Assembly: GCF_964026445.1 (NCBI RefSeq)
Contig: NZ_OZ032150.1
Location: forward strand, 868,001 to 932,000
From: Rickettsia endosymbiont of Cantharis rufa
GTDB taxonomy: Bacteria; Pseudomonadota; Alphaproteobacteria; Rickettsiales; Rickettsiaceae
Direction of reading: 5' to 3'
Length of the DNA: 64,000 bases
Shown here: one piece after another, positions 39,147 through 49,362 of the stretch
How positions within the stretch are numbered: position 1 is the stretch's first letter
Layout of the letters: each line of letters begins with the position of its first letter
The notes under the pieces: generated by a model
Databases searched by the model: none
The model's input: the letters and a program-made list of their open reading frames with translations, nothing else
What the model was told of the DNA's origin: nothing
Translations under genes and position numbers: made by a program

Positions 39147-39749
39147 ATGTTTAACTTTTTTCAAAAAATATAGTTTCTAATAACATACCGTCTGAAGTAG
39201 TAAATAATTCGACTACATATATGGGGGCGAAAGTTTCTGAAACCACATATAACTACTTTGCAAGTGTTACAAAACATTTTGCAGACGCCACAACAGGTGC
39301 CGCAAACTGTGGGGGATATCCTGCTTTAACCGCTACTTATGCCACTAAAAACAGCAATTCGAGGTATTCTTGGACTCTGTGCTTACAAAAAATTTGCCGC
39401 TGAAGTAATGACCGGACACGCATTTAGTCTCGTTATGCCTGAAGTTGTAAAAACTGTAGTAGGCACAGCTGCGAGTGCTATTTATCACTATCCTACAGCC
39501 GTTATGGCAACATTTGTCACAGCAGCAATTATAGCTTCACCGGGAAATGCAGCAAAAACTGTAGAGAGTGCAGCTTGTACAGTTGCAAAAACCGCAGAGA
39601 TCGCATATCACGACGTAGCTGGCATATTAAATGTAGCAGCAGGTGTTGGGCATTTTGTTTATGATAACTTACCAAGCTACAGCGGAGTAACTCCAGTAGA
39701 TCTGGTTGGTAGCATGGAAACCATTTCATGGATAGATTCTGTTGCATAA
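39147..39749 (+). pseudogene. Unknown Ala/Val-rich protein, two frameshifts
   Basis: ATG 39147 follows a good AAGGGAAAA site: MFNFFQKI then TAG; the next frame gives NIPSEVVNNSTTYMGAKVSE, TTYNYFASVTKHFADATTGA and ends near 39403; the third frame runs MTGHAFSLVMPEVVKTVVGT, AAIIASPGNAAKTVESAACT, DLVGSMETISWIDSVA to 39749. Two single-base indels (in the A run at ~39167 and near 39360) would give one ~200-residue protein. Not recognised; the hydrophobic, alanine-rich second half could contact membranes. Confidence 0.6.
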
Positions 39750-39774
39750 ATACTAAAAAGCTACTAACTAAAAT

Positions 39775-39932
39775 TGTCATTGCGAGCGGACATTGCTGCG
39801 TGGATCAAAAAAACGCGTTCGGTGTCATACCGTGGCCCCGCCACATTATCCAAAAAACAATGAAAAATACTAACTTTTGGTATTTTTTTACTGGATTGCT
39901 TCGTCGAAACTTACAGCTTCTTTTTGCAATAA
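39775..39932. repeat. Dispersed repeat, degraded (GGTCAAGCC-type)
   Basis: TTGTCATTGCGAGCGGACAT, TGCTGCGTGGATC, then ACGCGTTCGGTGTCATACCG as in the repeat at 2180, but the core hairpin is altered (ACCGTGGCCCCGCCACATTA) and the right half is lost into CTGGATTGCTTCGTCGAA. Confidence 0.6.
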
Positions 39933-39941
39933 CGATTTTAC

Positions 39942-40104
39942 TATAGTGAAATGCGTTGAATTAGATGATATTTATAAGAAATATTTTATTTTATAAAGAT
40001 ATAGCGAATATCGCTAATGCCAACCCATTTACGGTATGAGATATGTTCTTTAAAAATTAAAAGATGGAGTAGAAATGTCACCTAATTCAATACATTTCAC
40101 TATA
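39942..40104. repeat. 163-bp element with 27-bp inverted ends (MITE-like)
   Basis: TATAGTGAAATGCGTTGAAT at 39942 matches, inverted, the end at 40104 (TATAGTGAAATGTATTGAAT), with 24 of 27 positions alike and the match continuing to TGA. The interior has no reading frame. The TA at each tip would fit an element that duplicates TA, as IS630-type elements do. Possible non-autonomous miniature element. Confidence 0.6.
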
Positions 40105-40271
40105 TACATCAAACAATGCCTTTTCCTCCTCAAAAACTTATCAATAAAAATCTCACTAAGTGCTTTTTAAGTATAACTTAATAATATTTAACCTAGTTTA
40201 ATTTAAATTAACTTGTTAATAGAATTCAATAATAGTTTAATTAAATTAATAATTAAGTTAGCGATTTTATT

Positions 40272-40577
40272 ATGTCTAAAGATAACCAATAAGCTAAATC
40301 ACCTATTAATGAGAACCAAATTAAAGAAATTATTAGTGGCGCAAGAAACGATATAAGAGATATAGGAGGTTATGTTCTAGGGCAGTTAAAAAATCAAATA
40401 ATAGCAGGTAAAAAACCTATAGATATCAATAGCGAAGATTTTAAAAAAGCCTTTAAGGGGACATTTGGAGCTGATCCTAATGAAACTTCTACCATAGAAA
40501 TAGATGGGAAAAAAGAAGTGGTAAAAAATAACGTTATAAATGTTCCGGCCACAATACTTGCAATAACTGAAAAAATA
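40272..40577 (+). pseudogene. Unknown protein, N-terminal part, early stop and cut by IS1
   Basis: MSKDNQ, a TAA, then an open frame AKSPINENQIKEIISGARND, IRDIGGYVLGQLKNQIIAGK, KAFKGTFGADPNETSTIEID up to the IS1 junction at 40578. Soluble, charged, not recognised. The TAA is one transition from CAA (Gln). Confidence 0.5.
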
Positions 40578-41408
40578 GGTCGCACCTCCATTTTACAGAC
40601 GTGGATATTAAAAGGCTATACGTTCAATAAGAGTTCCGATGACTTTATCATGAATATCCAATGACTTGGAAAAACAAATTGTTTTACGTGTCAGTCTTTT
40701 GCATCTTGTTCTAAGATTTAAGTTACCCCGTTCTATCCGTTGAGTATATTTTTTACTAACAATGTGTTTTTTGGGATCTAATAACCTAGCATAACTTCCC
40801 TATCCATCTGTAAAGTAAAAAGTAACCTTAAAATCCTCCGGTTTTTTTCAGTAATGATTCTGATGTGCTATCACATCTTGTACCAAAAGTATAAGCAACT
40901 ACTTTTAACAAAATCTTATCCAAAGAATATCAAAGCCATCTTTGTTTGGATTTATTCTGTACATAAGGCCATTGTTCATCTATTTCAGGAGCAATAATTA
41001 CTTCTATCGTATTGATAGAATGATTTATCTTTTTTAACGCTAGATTTTTTTAAAACACGGATAACCGTATTGATACCCACTTTTAATACTCTTACTGTAT
41101 CCCTAACTCCAGAGCCATTGATTGACATATCTACTATCTGAGTCTTGACTCCAGGCTTAGAGGCATTATTAATATATTACAGTTAAAAATATCGATTACA
41201 CTGCTTGCATTGATATCTCTGTTGTTTTGAAATTGAATATCCCGCCTTTACTACTTTTTCTGTGTCGTTACAATATCTACACTTAACATCTATTCTTGAT
41301 CTACACTTAACATCTATTCTTGTCATAACTCCTTAACTATAATTCTCTCTTATCACTGTTTGAGTATTATAGACTATTCATGCTAAACTGCAATACGGGG
41401 GCGCGGCC
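40578..41408 (-). mobile_element. IS1-family element, copy 6
   Basis: 831 bp, minus orientation, right end GGGGGCGCGGCC. Shared stops. Flanks AAAAAATA and TCATTTTT show no duplication. Confidence 0.9.
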
Positions 41409-41613
41409 TCATTTTTTTCTCATGTTAATTTATAAACCTATATATACAATATCTAATATAATATTCGACTATTAATTGTAATTTTTTATATTTTATTATT
41501 AAGAGAGGTATAAGAACACTTTATGTTTCTTGACAAATGCTACGCTTTTATATATGCTTCTTCGTATGTTAGCAACAAGAAATAAGGCTTGGAAATTAAG
41601 TACTTCAAACTTA

Positions 41614-41690
41614 GCACCCGTAGCTCAATTGGATAGAGTATATGACTACGGATCATAAGGTTAGGGGTTCGACTCCTCTCGGGTGCACCA
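41614..41690 (+). tRNA. tRNA-Arg (ACG)
   Basis: 77 bases with an encoded CCA. Acceptor GCACCCG pairs with CGGGTGC; D stem GCTC/GAGT; anticodon stem TATGA/TCATA closes a seven-base loop CTACGGA with anticodon ACG; T arm AGGGG-TTCGACT-CCTCT. A34 would be deaminated to inosine to read CGN. A TTGACA at 41530 followed by TATATG could be its promoter, with a short spacer. It stands between two IS1 copies (ending 41408, starting 41824) and is intact. Confidence 0.95.
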
Positions 41691-41823
41691 TCCTTCATTT
41701 TTCGGTATTTCTACAAAAATATCAAACGGTGGATGCAGCATAAAATCAAGCTTTTTGGGTTTTAATGTTAGGTTAGCAAATACTATTCAATAGCTTTATC
41801 TAATAATCCATCTTAAATAATTA

Positions 41824-42654
41824 GGTCGCACCTCCATTTTACAGATGTGGATATTAAAAGGCTATACGTTCAATAAGAGTTCCGATGACTTTATCATGAA
41901 TATCCAATGACTTGGGAAAACAAATTGTTTTACGTGTCAGTCTTTTGCATCTTGTTCTAAGATTTAAGTTACCCCGTTCTATCCGTTGAGTATATTTTTT
42001 ACTAACAATGTGTTTTTTGGGATCTAATAACCTAGCATAACTTCCCCATCCATCTGTAAAGTAAAAAGTAACCTTAAAATCCTCCGGTTTTTTTCAGTAA
42101 TGATTCTGATGTGCTATCACATCTTGTACCAAAAGTATAAGCAACTACTTTTAACAAAATCTTATCCAAAGAATATCAAAGCCATCTTTGTTTGGATTTA
42201 TTCTGTACATAAGGCCATTGTTCATCTATTTCAGGAGCAATAATTACTTCTATCGTATTGATAGAATGATTTATCTTTTTTAACGCTAGATTTTTTTAAA
42301 ACACGGATAACCGTATTGATACCCACTTTTAATACTCTTACTGTATCCCTAACTCCAGAGCCATTGATTGACATATCTACTATCTGAGCCTTGACTCCAG
42401 GCTTAGAGGCATTATTAATATATTACAGTTAAAAATATCGATTACACTGCTTGCATTGATATCTCTGTTGTTTTGAAATTGAATATCCCGCCTTTACTAC
42501 TTTTTCTGTGTCGTTATAATATCTACACTTAACATCTATTCTTGATCTACACTTAACATATATTCTTGTCATAACTCCTTAACTATAATTCTCTCTTATT
42601 ACTGTTTGAGGATTATAGACTATTCATGCTAAGCTGCAATACGGGGGGGCGACC
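41824..42654 (-). mobile_element. IS1-family element, copy 7
   Basis: 831 bp, minus orientation, right end GGGGGGGCGACC as in copy 4. Flanks AAATAATTA and AAAAATTC, no duplication. Confidence 0.9.
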
Positions 42655-42955
42655 AAAAATTCTTTCTTACATATGTTTTTCTTTGCCGAGGTGCAATTCC
42701 TGCATGAAATATCTTATGACTCTAAGGATGGTCCTGAATTTTCTACGGATATTGTTTCTACCTTTGGCGGTTATAAACAGCGTAACATTATACCTACAGA
42801 TGGCACGAGCTAAATATGACATTAGTAGTGACATTAACACCGAAAACTCATTCAGCTATATATTAGCCGCAAGTTACTTTTTATTATTACCTAAAAATTC
42901 TTTAATTTCTCTAACCAACCTTTGAGTATGAGATTTATTTAGTTTTTTGTATATT
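42655..42955 (+). pseudogene. DUF2460 phage/gene-transfer-agent tail protein fragment
   Basis: Open from the IS1 junction: NSFLHMFFFAEVQFLHEISY, DSKDGPEFSTDIVSTFGGYK, QRN, then a shift to MARAKYDISSDINTENSFSY. This is the N-terminal pattern of the DUF2460/TIGR02217 family (F-H-E-V-x-F-P-x-x-I-S-Y-x-S-x-G-G-P-E-F-x-T, then x-E-x-R-N, then ARAxYD), which in alphaproteobacteria includes a gene-transfer-agent tail component and phage homologues. Only ~85 of ~210 residues remain. No other tail genes are near. Confidence 0.6.
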
Positions 42956-43057
42956 AAGAGTTAGCCAATAGATAATTATCAATTTTCGTGACAAGTTTGA
43001 TTTACCAACGATTGATAAATTAAACACTTCTTAACTTAAGAATACTAATCTAAATTA

Positions 43058-43888
43058 GGCCGCGCCCCCGTATTGCAGCTTAGCATGAATAGTCTATAAT
43101 CCTCAAACAGTAATAAGAGAGAATTATAGTTAAGGAGTTATGGCAAGAATAGATGTTAAGTGTAGATCAAGAATAGATGTTAAGTGTAGATATTATAACG
43201 ACACAGAAAAAGTAGTAAAGGCGGGATATTCAATTTCAAAACAACAGAGATATCAATGCAAGCAGTGTAATCGATATTTTCAACTGTAATATATTAATAA
43301 TGCCTCTAAGCCTGGAGTCAAGACTCAGATAGTAGATATGTCAATCAATGGCTCTGGAGTTAGGGATACAGTAAGAGTATTAAAAGTGGGTATCAATACG
43401 GTTATCCGTGTTTTAAAAAAATCTAGCGTTAAAAAAGATAAATCATTCTATCAATACGATAGAAGTAATTATTGCTCCTGAAATAGATGAACAATGGCCT
43501 TATGTACAGAATAAATCCAAACAAAGATGGCTTTGATATTCTTTGGATAAGATTTTGTTAAAAGTAGTTGCTTATACTTTTGGTACAAGATGTGATAGCA
43601 CATCAGAATCATTACTGAAAAAAACTGGAGGATTTTAAGGTTACTTTTTACTTTACAGATGGATGGGGAAGTTATGCTAGGTTATTAGATCCCAAAAAAC
43701 ACATTGTTAGTAAAAAATATACTCAACGGATAGAACGGGGTAACTTAAATCTTAGAACAAGATGCAAAAGACTGACACGTAAAACAATTTGTTTTTCCAA
43801 GTCATTGGATATTCATGATAAAGTCATCGGAACTCTTATTGAACGTATAGCCTTTTAATATCCACATCTGTAAAATGGAGGTGCGACC
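43058..43888 (+). mobile_element. IS1-family element, copy 8 (least damaged insA)
   Basis: 831 bp, plus orientation. Its insA begins ATGGCAAGA (others mostly ATGACAAGA) and keeps CAA (Gln) where the other full copies have the first TAA, so it looks closest to the ancestor. The second TAA, the insB TGA and the A7 frame break remain. It cuts off the 3' end of the IS3-type transposase at 43888. Confidence 0.9.
43140..43855 (+). pseudogene. IS1-family transposase InsA/InsB, reference reading
   Basis: InsA part: MARIDVKCRSRIDVKCRYCN with an in-frame 8-residue duplication, CKQCNRYFQL, stop, then YINNASKPGVKTQIVDMSIN, GSGVRDTVRVLKVGINTVIR. A +1 shift leads to InsB: IEVIIAPEIDEQWPYVQNKS, KQRWL-stop-YSLDKILLKVVA, TFGTRCDSTSESLLKK, frame break at A7, then [60 protein letters not shown]. 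The order and motifs equal E. coli IS1 InsA-InsB. Two stops and one homopolymer shift beyond the normal InsA/InsB shift make it inactive. Confidence 0.88.
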
Positions 43889-44859
43889 TATTTACTGATA
43901 TAATCATTGATACCCTCTTTAAGTTCTCCTATATTTTGATAATCATTAATAAATATACAATTATATTTCAGTGTCCTAAAGAAACGCTCAATAACAATAT
44001 TATCAATATTTCTGCCCTTACCATTCATTGATATCTGTATATCATGACTTTTAAGAATACTTATATGATCATTGCTAGTATATTGACTACCCTGATCACT
44101 ATTCAAAATCTGCGGAGCTTGATACTTACTTAATGCCTCCTTCAATACATCAGTAACTAATAGTCCATCCATACTATTCGACAGTTTATAGCTTAATATG
44201 GCTTTGCTATGCCAATCTATAATGGCTGTTAGATACATAAAGCCGCCTTTAGTGCGAATATATGTAATATCTCCGCTCCAAACCTCATTGGCAGTAGGAA
44301 CAACTACTTTCTTAGTCTTATCTGTTTTAATCCAGAATTTATCAAGTAGATAGCTGTATATTTTATGCTCACCATCTTTGATGGTAGTGAGTTTCTTTTT
44401 ATGAGGATATATCGCTTCAATACCAACTAATCTCATATATTTTAGTACTCGATCTCGATCTATCTTATACCCATCTTCTAATAATTGATGATATATATAA
44501 CGATATCCAAATTCTGGATTATCTGTATATATCTCATCTATTCTATTTAATATACTTATATTATAGCTACTAACCTCTTGTACTTTATAATATGCTGAAG
44601 AACGGTTAACCCCTAATAATTCACATTGTCTTGTCTTTGGTAATTGTCCTAGCTTGGACTCTACAAGACTCTTTCTATTTAATAAATCCAAGCTTCTTAG
44701 CTTTCCCACTGCCCAATCCCTCTCGATTGTAGTTTTCCCCAAATCCTTCGCTAGTTCATCATTCTGTTCCTTAAGTCTATTAATTTGCTCTTGATATTCA
44801 CTAACTACCTTGGCTGGCTCAAATGCTATCGCTGCATTTGATAAAACTACTTCTTTCAA
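43888..44859 (-). CDS. IS3-family transposase OrfB, C-terminally truncated
   Basis: 323 residues. Coiled-coil linker (VVSEYQEQINRLKEQNDELA), then the HTH_21 region (RQCELLGVNRSSAYYKVQEV) and rve core: D in VWSGDITYIRTKGGFMYLTA, D in LNSDQGSQYTSNDHI, E in GRNIDNIVIERFFRTLKYN. The reading ends in NDYISK with a stop supplied by IS1, so the usual YNxxRPHxxLGYxTP tail is missing. TTG at 44859 is the first possible start; the natural product is an OrfA-OrfB frameshift fusion. Confidence 0.8.
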   Translation of the reverse strand: MKEVVLSNAAIAFEPAKVVSEYQEQINRLKEQNDELAKDLGKTTIERDWAVGKLRSLDLLNRKSLVESKLGQLPKTRQCELLGVNRSSAYYKVQEVSSYNISILNRIDEIYTDNPEFGYRYIYHQLLEDGYKIDRDRVLKYMRLVGIEAIYPHKKKLTTIKDGEHKIYSYLLDKFWIKTDKTKKVVVPTANEVWSGDITYIRTKGGFMYLTAIIDWHSKAILSYKLSNSMDGLLVTDVLKEALSKYQAPQILNSDQGSQYTSNDHISILKSHDIQISMNGKGRNIDNIVIERFFRTLKYNCIFINDYQNIGELKEGINDYISK

Positions 44860-45060
44860 TGTGATATGCTATTGCTGCTAACCTCATATTTAGATGATAA
44901 CTGTGATATTGTTACATCCTCTTTTAATAATTCTAACACTATCCTTGTCTTCTCTTTAGCACTGAAATTCCGTATCTGTTTTCTTGTCATTTTATATCCT
45001 ATAAGTTATTGCCTGCATTCTAACTTATTACCAAGATACACCAACTATTTTTTGTCCAAT
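43889..45060 (-). mobile_element. IS3-family element A, 3' end lost to IS1
   Basis: Transposase frames on the minus strand; the outer end near 45060 reads TTGGACAAAAAATAGTTGGT inward. The other end is replaced by IS1 at 43888. Different from the IS3-type element at 49338. Confidence 0.75.
44871..44990 (-). pseudogene. IS3-family OrfA, ending in Trp-to-stop change
   Basis: MTRKQIRNFSAKEKTRIVLE, LLKEDVTISQLSSKYEVSSN, SISH then TGA where the family has Trp (IS-x-W-KK). It joins OrfB in another frame immediately after. Confidence 0.75.
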
Positions 45061-45210
45061 TTTTTCAGTTCATTATATAAATTCGGTATATATTATAAAG
45101 TGACGAATTTATCAGAACAACACTATAATGAATTCGATATTAATTATATATATAATGCTGTTTATGAATTATCCAAAATTGATCTTTCTTATGAGCTAAA
45201 TTACTTTTAG
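45061..45210 (+). pseudogene. C-terminal gene scrap after IS3 end
   Basis: Open frame from the IS3 boundary to TAG at 45210: FGIYYKVTNLSEQHYNEFDI, YIYNAVYELSKIDLSYELNY. About 50 residues, not recognised, convergent with the DUF2442 gene. Low support. Confidence 0.3.
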
Positions 45211-45214
45211 AATC

Positions 45215-45454
45215 TCAAACAGATTCTAAATTCTCTTTTAAAAATTCCGGAGTAAAATCTGCACCGTTAGACCAACTAATAGTCTGTGATTCTTCGTCTA
45301 TTGTTACCTTATTAAATAAATTTTTATCTTGAAGCGGTTCAAAAATTGACCCTTTAAGATGTGGATATAGATTTATAATACCTTTTGTTCCATTATCAAA
45401 AACTAATTCTAAATAATAATTGTCAATATATCTTACAAATATTACATGCAGCAT
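45215..45454 (-). CDS. DUF2442 domain protein
   Basis: 79 residues spanning one DUF2442 domain: YYLELVFDNGTKGIINLYPH, LKGSIFEPLQDKNLFNKVTI, ESQTISWSNGADFTPEFLKE; the W-x-N-G-A-D-x-x-P motif is the family hallmark. Function unknown; such genes often pair with DUF4160 proteins in toxin-antitoxin-like units. The DNA upstream still reads WNKPQNGEPLNSIAPLE before a stop, which could be the tail of a lost upstream partner. Confidence 0.8.
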   Translation of the reverse strand: MLHVIFVRYIDNYYLELVFDNGTKGIINLYPHLKGSIFEPLQDKNLFNKVTIDEESQTISWSNGADFTPEFLKENLESV

Positions 45455-45595
45455 TTTTACTCTAATGGGGCTATAGAATTTAATGGTTCACCATTTTGTG
45501 GTTTATTCCATTTTTTATGTTATTTCAAGCCTTCTTACTACAAATAATTTAGCATTGCTTCAAAGAGTTGATATCGTCATTGCGAGCTACTAAAA

Positions 45596-45782
45596 GCGTT
45601 GTTGCATGGCTCGTTTATGTCATTCCCGCGTAGGCGGGAATCCAGTAAAACACATGGAAACTTGTTTTTGTATGTTTATTTTATCAAATATGTAGCTTCT
45701 ATATCAATATTGAAGTTATTTTTCTGGATTCCCGCCTACACGGGAATGACATTGAGCGGATTTTTCGGACCATGCAACAATA
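45596..45782. repeat. Dispersed double-hairpin repeat (GCGTAGGCG core)
   Basis: ATGTCATTCCCGCGTAGGCG (45617) ... GGATTCCCGCCTACACGGGA ending ATGACAT (45752). Outer pair GTTGTTGCATGG / CCATGCAACAAT gives a second level of symmetry. Confidence 0.85.
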
Positions 45783-45799
45783 CTTTTACAGAGACGACC

Positions 45800-47965
45800 T
45801 CAATACCCCACAATCGATTTCAGCTTCTCTATAGTTTTTAGATCTTTTGCGAGTTCTAAAAATATTTCCCGCTCATAGGTAAGTAATTCTTCTTCATTTG
45901 TTTCATGGTGTTTATCAATAATATTTTGGAATTTGCTAAGTACTTTATTTGGTAGATCATTATATTTTGACGTATCTATTTCATTTGCTAAAATTACTTT
46001 AGGCAAAGTAATTTTATACGGGATCGGTACTATTTTTTTAGCTAGATTTAGTTCTAAAGCTTCTTCCAAAATGTAATTCTTGTTCATATTTATTTGCATA
46101 TTCTCTACATCATAATCTGCTTTAAAATAATCGGCTGAACTTGATTTATTCTGCTCTAAAATATTTCTGATATTTCTAATTATTTTAGTTTTATCTCCTT
46201 TGCTTCGAGCAAACATTTCAGTAACACCGCCCCACCCGGGTATTAAACCAACACCAAGTTCTACGAGTCCAGCACTCAGTTCCTGATTTGCTACAATATA
46301 GCTTGAGTGCAGTAGCAGCTCACACCCTCCTCCAAGTGCTACCCCTTTGGCACAACTAACAATATGAACTCCCGAATATTTTAAGTGCAACATAGTTTGT
46401 TGCCCTAGCTTCAATAAATTTTCTAGATCATGAAAATTTCCTTCTTCAATATAGGGAAGAAGAAGCTTTAAATCTGCACCGGCAGAAAAATTATTTCCTT
46501 GTGGATAAATATAAAGATTTTTACCATCATTTTCAGCTTTACTCGCTGCTTCTTGAAGTAAGTAAAACACGTTATGATTTAAACAATTCATCTTGGTAGT
46601 AATAACGAAAATGAAATTTTCATGATAATTTATTAGCTTTGCAGAATCGTTTTCTAATACTATCTGACTTTCTTGTAAAATATCTTTGTGAGAATTAAAT
46701 TTTTGTTTATCAATTTTTTGATATTCTTTATTGGCTAAATACGGCGGGAGTGATATATACATTAAACTGGCATTTTTGATTACTAAGTCCCAGCCATCTT
46801 TAGCCGCTATAGTCAATAATTCAAAAGGACCGTATTTCCAGCTATAACCAAGTTTCATAGCAGCATCTATATCATAAATATTATCGGTTACAGATGGTAC
46901 TAAGCTTGCTAAATAAATATAAGATTCCGTGATAATCTCACTGAAAAACTTGCCATAAACCGAATCACTCGCAAGAAGCTCATCAAGACTATTAAATAAA
47001 ATATCTACTTTTTGAACAGGGATATAAGATAAATCGCTTATATTGATAACTTCTTTAATCTTTTTATCGTTTGATACCGATAAACGATAAAACCCACCGC
47101 CGCCTTTACGCCCGATTAATTTCTGCTTAATCATCTTATCAAGAACAAGTGTGTTTATATATATTTTATGGTACGCATCATTTGAAGAAAGAGAAGCAAG
47201 CAGTGAGCTAGATATTAGTTTCATTACATCATGCCCGATCAGATCATATAAACCGAAAATTCCAGTACTCGGTAGTCCAAGACATGAAGTGAATATTTTA
47301 TCTATGGTAACAAAATCAAGCTGCTTTTTTATAGCTTTTCTTACAACTAACTCCAGTAAAAAACACCCTACTCTATTCGCTATAAAGCCCGGAGTGTCAT
47401 TACATTTTACTATAGTCTTACCAAGAATTTTCGTTAGGAACCCTGATACTCTTTCTATGGCTTCAGGCTTTACTGTAGGGGCAATAATTAACTCTAATAA
47501 CTCCATATATCTTGGGGGATTGAAGAAATGCGTAATAACAAATCTAGATTTGATATTATCCGGTAAATTCTCTTTAAGTCTTTTAAGCGGTAATGTAGAG
47601 GTATTAGAAGCGATAATTGCATCTTCTTTAAGATAAGGAATAATTTTATTATATAATTGATGTTTTATTTCCAACTTCTCAACAATAACTTCAATAACTA
47701 AATCACATTCTTTAATTAAATCTAAATCATGTTCTAAATTACCGATAGTAATGAAATTTTCTTTATCAGGAAAAGATAAAGGAGGAGGTTTTTGTTTATG
47801 CAAATTTTCTTTAGCAGCTTTGACTATTTTATTAGGATCATCGGAATCTTTAGCTGCAATATCCAACAATACAACTTTGTTAGATGAATTAGCAATTAAG
47901 GCAGCAATCCCTGACCCCATAACTCCTGAGCCGATAACACAAACTTTTTTTATTTTATTTTGCAT
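45800..47965 (-). CDS. Bifunctional 3-hydroxyacyl-CoA dehydrogenase/enoyl-CoA hydratase
   Basis: 721 residues. It combines two steps of fatty-acid beta-oxidation. N-terminal NAD domain [20 protein letters not shown], with catalytic His and Glu in [15 protein letters not shown] and the hinge [10 protein letters not shown]; then the dehydrogenase C-domains ([31 protein letters not shown]). The C-terminal crotonase domain has the oxyanion loop and both catalytic acids: [18 protein letters not shown] and [20 protein letters not shown]. The dehydrogenase-first order is the reverse of E. coli FadB and is the one seen in rickettsiae. No fadA or acyl-CoA dehydrogenase gene is adjacent. Confidence 0.93.
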   Translation of the reverse strand: MQNKIKKVCVIGSGVMGSGIAALIANSSNKVVLLDIAAKDSDDPNKIVKAAKENLHKQKPPPLSFPDKENFITIGNLEHDLDLIKECDLVIEVIVEKLEIKHQLYNKIIPYLKEDAIIASNTSTLPLKRLKENLPDNIKSRFVITHFFNPPRYMELLELIIAPTVKPEAIERVSGFLTKILGKTIVKCNDTPGFIANRVGCFLLELVVRKAIKKQLDFVTIDKIFTSCLGLPSTGIFGLYDLIGHDVMKLISSSLLASLSSNDAYHKIYINTLVLDKMIKQKLIGRKGGGGFYRLSVSNDKKIKEVINISDLSYIPVQKVDILFNSLDELLASDSVYGKFFSEIITESYIYLASLVPSVTDNIYDIDAAMKLGYSWKYGPFELLTIAAKDGWDLVIKNASLMYISLPPYLANKEYQKIDKQKFNSHKDILQESQIVLENDSAKLINYHENFIFVITTKMNCLNHNVFYLLQEAASKAENDGKNLYIYPQGNNFSAGADLKLLLPYIEEGNFHDLENLLKLGQQTMLHLKYSGVHIVSCAKGVALGGGCELLLHSSYIVANQELSAGLVELGVGLIPGWGGVTEMFARSKGDKTKIIRNIRNILEQNKSSSADYFKADYDVENMQINMNKNYILEEALELNLAKKIVPIPYKITLPKVILANEIDTSKYNDLPNKVLSKFQNIIDKHHETNEEELLTYEREIFLELAKDLKTIEKLKSIVGY

Positions 47966-47998
47966 GAGTTACTTCACTCCTGATGGTTATTGTCTTCT

Positions 47999-48151
47999 AT
48001 GTCATTCCCGCGAAAGCGGGAATCCAGTAAAACCTAAAAAACAAGTTTTTAGGTTTATTTTGTCAATTAATATGTAATTTTTGTACTGGCATTAAAGTAT
48101 TTTCTGGGCATTAAAGTATTCTCTGGATTTCTGCTTTCGCGGGAATGACAT
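47999..48151. repeat. Dispersed double-hairpin repeat (GCGAAAGC core)
   Basis: ATGTCATTCCCGCGAAAGCG (47999) ... TTTCTGCTTTCGCGGGAATG ending ACAT (48151). The spacer contains a short tandem duplication (GGCATTAAAGTATT twice, ~48089-48119). Confidence 0.85.
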
Positions 48152-48163
48152 ATTCTACTCATA

Positions 48164-48984
48164 TCACGTCATCGCAATAGACATAACATTTACCGACCCT
48201 GCCCACGCTTGTCGTAAAATTTTAGCACATTCATTTATAGTAACACCGGTGGTAATAACATCATCAACTAATAAAACTTTTTTTCCGGAAATATTATATT
48301 TTGTGTTAAATTTGATACTACCGCTTATATTATTCTTTCGTTGTCTTCTTGATAAAAAGGTCTGAAACTTTGTCCATTTTGCTTTAATTAAAATATCAGC
48401 CTTTAGAGCTTTATTTGTAATTTTTGCAATATCCATAGCTAAAATATGAGCGGGGTTATACATTCGCAGTAACCTTTTAAACCTATTCATCGGTACGGAT
48501 ATGATTAGATCAGTATCGTTTATATCTTCATGATATCTGTTATATAAAAGCTTAGTAAAAGTTTTAGCAAATATTGTTTTATCTTGATATTTAAACTGAT
48601 GAACTATTTTTTTACTATATTCATTAAATTTAATAAGCTACGAGCCGAATCATAATTAGGCTTGCTGCTATAACAACGCCCACAAATGCAGTTATCTAAG
48701 ACTTTTATACTAAATCTTTGTCCATATATACTACAATAAGGTCTTGCTATAAACTCTAACTTCTTCCAACAATCACTACAAAATTCACCGTTACTATTTA
48801 ATATTTCTGAGCATCCTAAACATCTCTGCGGCAAGATATAATCTATTACACTATTATAAACCTTAACTAACAACTGAACTCCTCTTGAAGATTCTTGTTT
48901 CTTAGATGCACTTCTTTCTGTTGGTAGTGGCGATATATTATTACTGCGAGAAGTAACCTTACCGTGCGTTAAACTTTCCTGCAT
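48164..48984 (-). pseudogene. comF: ComF-family phosphoribosyltransferase-like protein, frameshifted
   Basis: Zinc-finger N-terminus (ILPQRCLGCSEIL, EFCSDCWKKLEFIARPYCSI, DNCICGRCYSSKPNYDSARS), then a frame change near 48625. The other frame continues KFNEYSKKIVHQFKYQ and reaches MNRFKRLLRMYNPAHILAMD, LSRRQRKNN and the PRPP loop KVLLVDDVITTGVTINECAK. ComF proteins help take up or integrate DNA. The first ~40 codons of the open frame (MQESLTHGKVTSRSNNISPL) belong to an unrelated upstream fragment; the native start is probably near VKVYNSVIDYILPQ (~48868). Confidence 0.85.
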
Positions 48985-49337
48985 ATGATGTACTTTTTCT
49001 TCTGCTTTAGTAATTTCAGGAGTTTTTGGCTTTTGAATATTAGGAGTAATAAAAACGGTACCGGGTTTCTGCTCTTTCTTTTTACCATATATTTCTTTTA
49101 AGTTCCCGAATTACGATTCAACAAAATAACCCGTCCCAGCTTTTACCGCTGATTTAACTTTTTCATAGTTAGTTTTTTCAGCAGGAGGAGCAAATTCAGG
49201 TCTCTCTGCTACTTTTGTTCTTGTGACATTAAAATGTTCTCTAAGATTTTTTTCACTTAATTGATCAATTTTAGGGGTTGTGGTTAAAAATTCTTCTAAG
49301 GCTTTGCTGTCTATTTTTACTTGCCTTTCTTTTGATC
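48870..49337 (-). pseudogene. Unknown protein fragment, cut by IS3 and run into comF
   Basis: Open from the IS3 end: KIDSKALEEFLTTTPKIDQL, REHFNVTRTKVAERPEFAPP, VKSAVKAGTGYFVES, TAA, then FGNLKEIYGKKKEQKPGTVF, ITPNIQKPKTPEITKAEEKV, MQESLTHGKVTSRSNNISPL, joined in frame to comF. Charged, Pro/Lys-rich. The VKAGxGYF segment resembles one in the protein relic at 3453-3686. Possibly the tail of a large rickettsial effector or surface protein. Confidence 0.5.
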
Positions 49338-49362
49338 TGTCAACACTTTTCCGGACAGTTGT

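Noticed and set aside
41691..41823. Possible gene scrap after tRNA-Arg (minus reading KKLDFMLHPPFDIFVEIPKN)
   Set aside because: Too short and unrecognised to support as a feature; recorded only as a possible remnant before IS1.
45600..45841. 80-residue plus ORF beginning in a repeat
   Set aside because: Translated from the double-hairpin repeat and the antisense of the downstream gene end.
47151..47636. 161-residue plus-strand ORF within the beta-oxidation gene
   Set aside because: Antisense shadow; the minus frame is the conserved enzyme.
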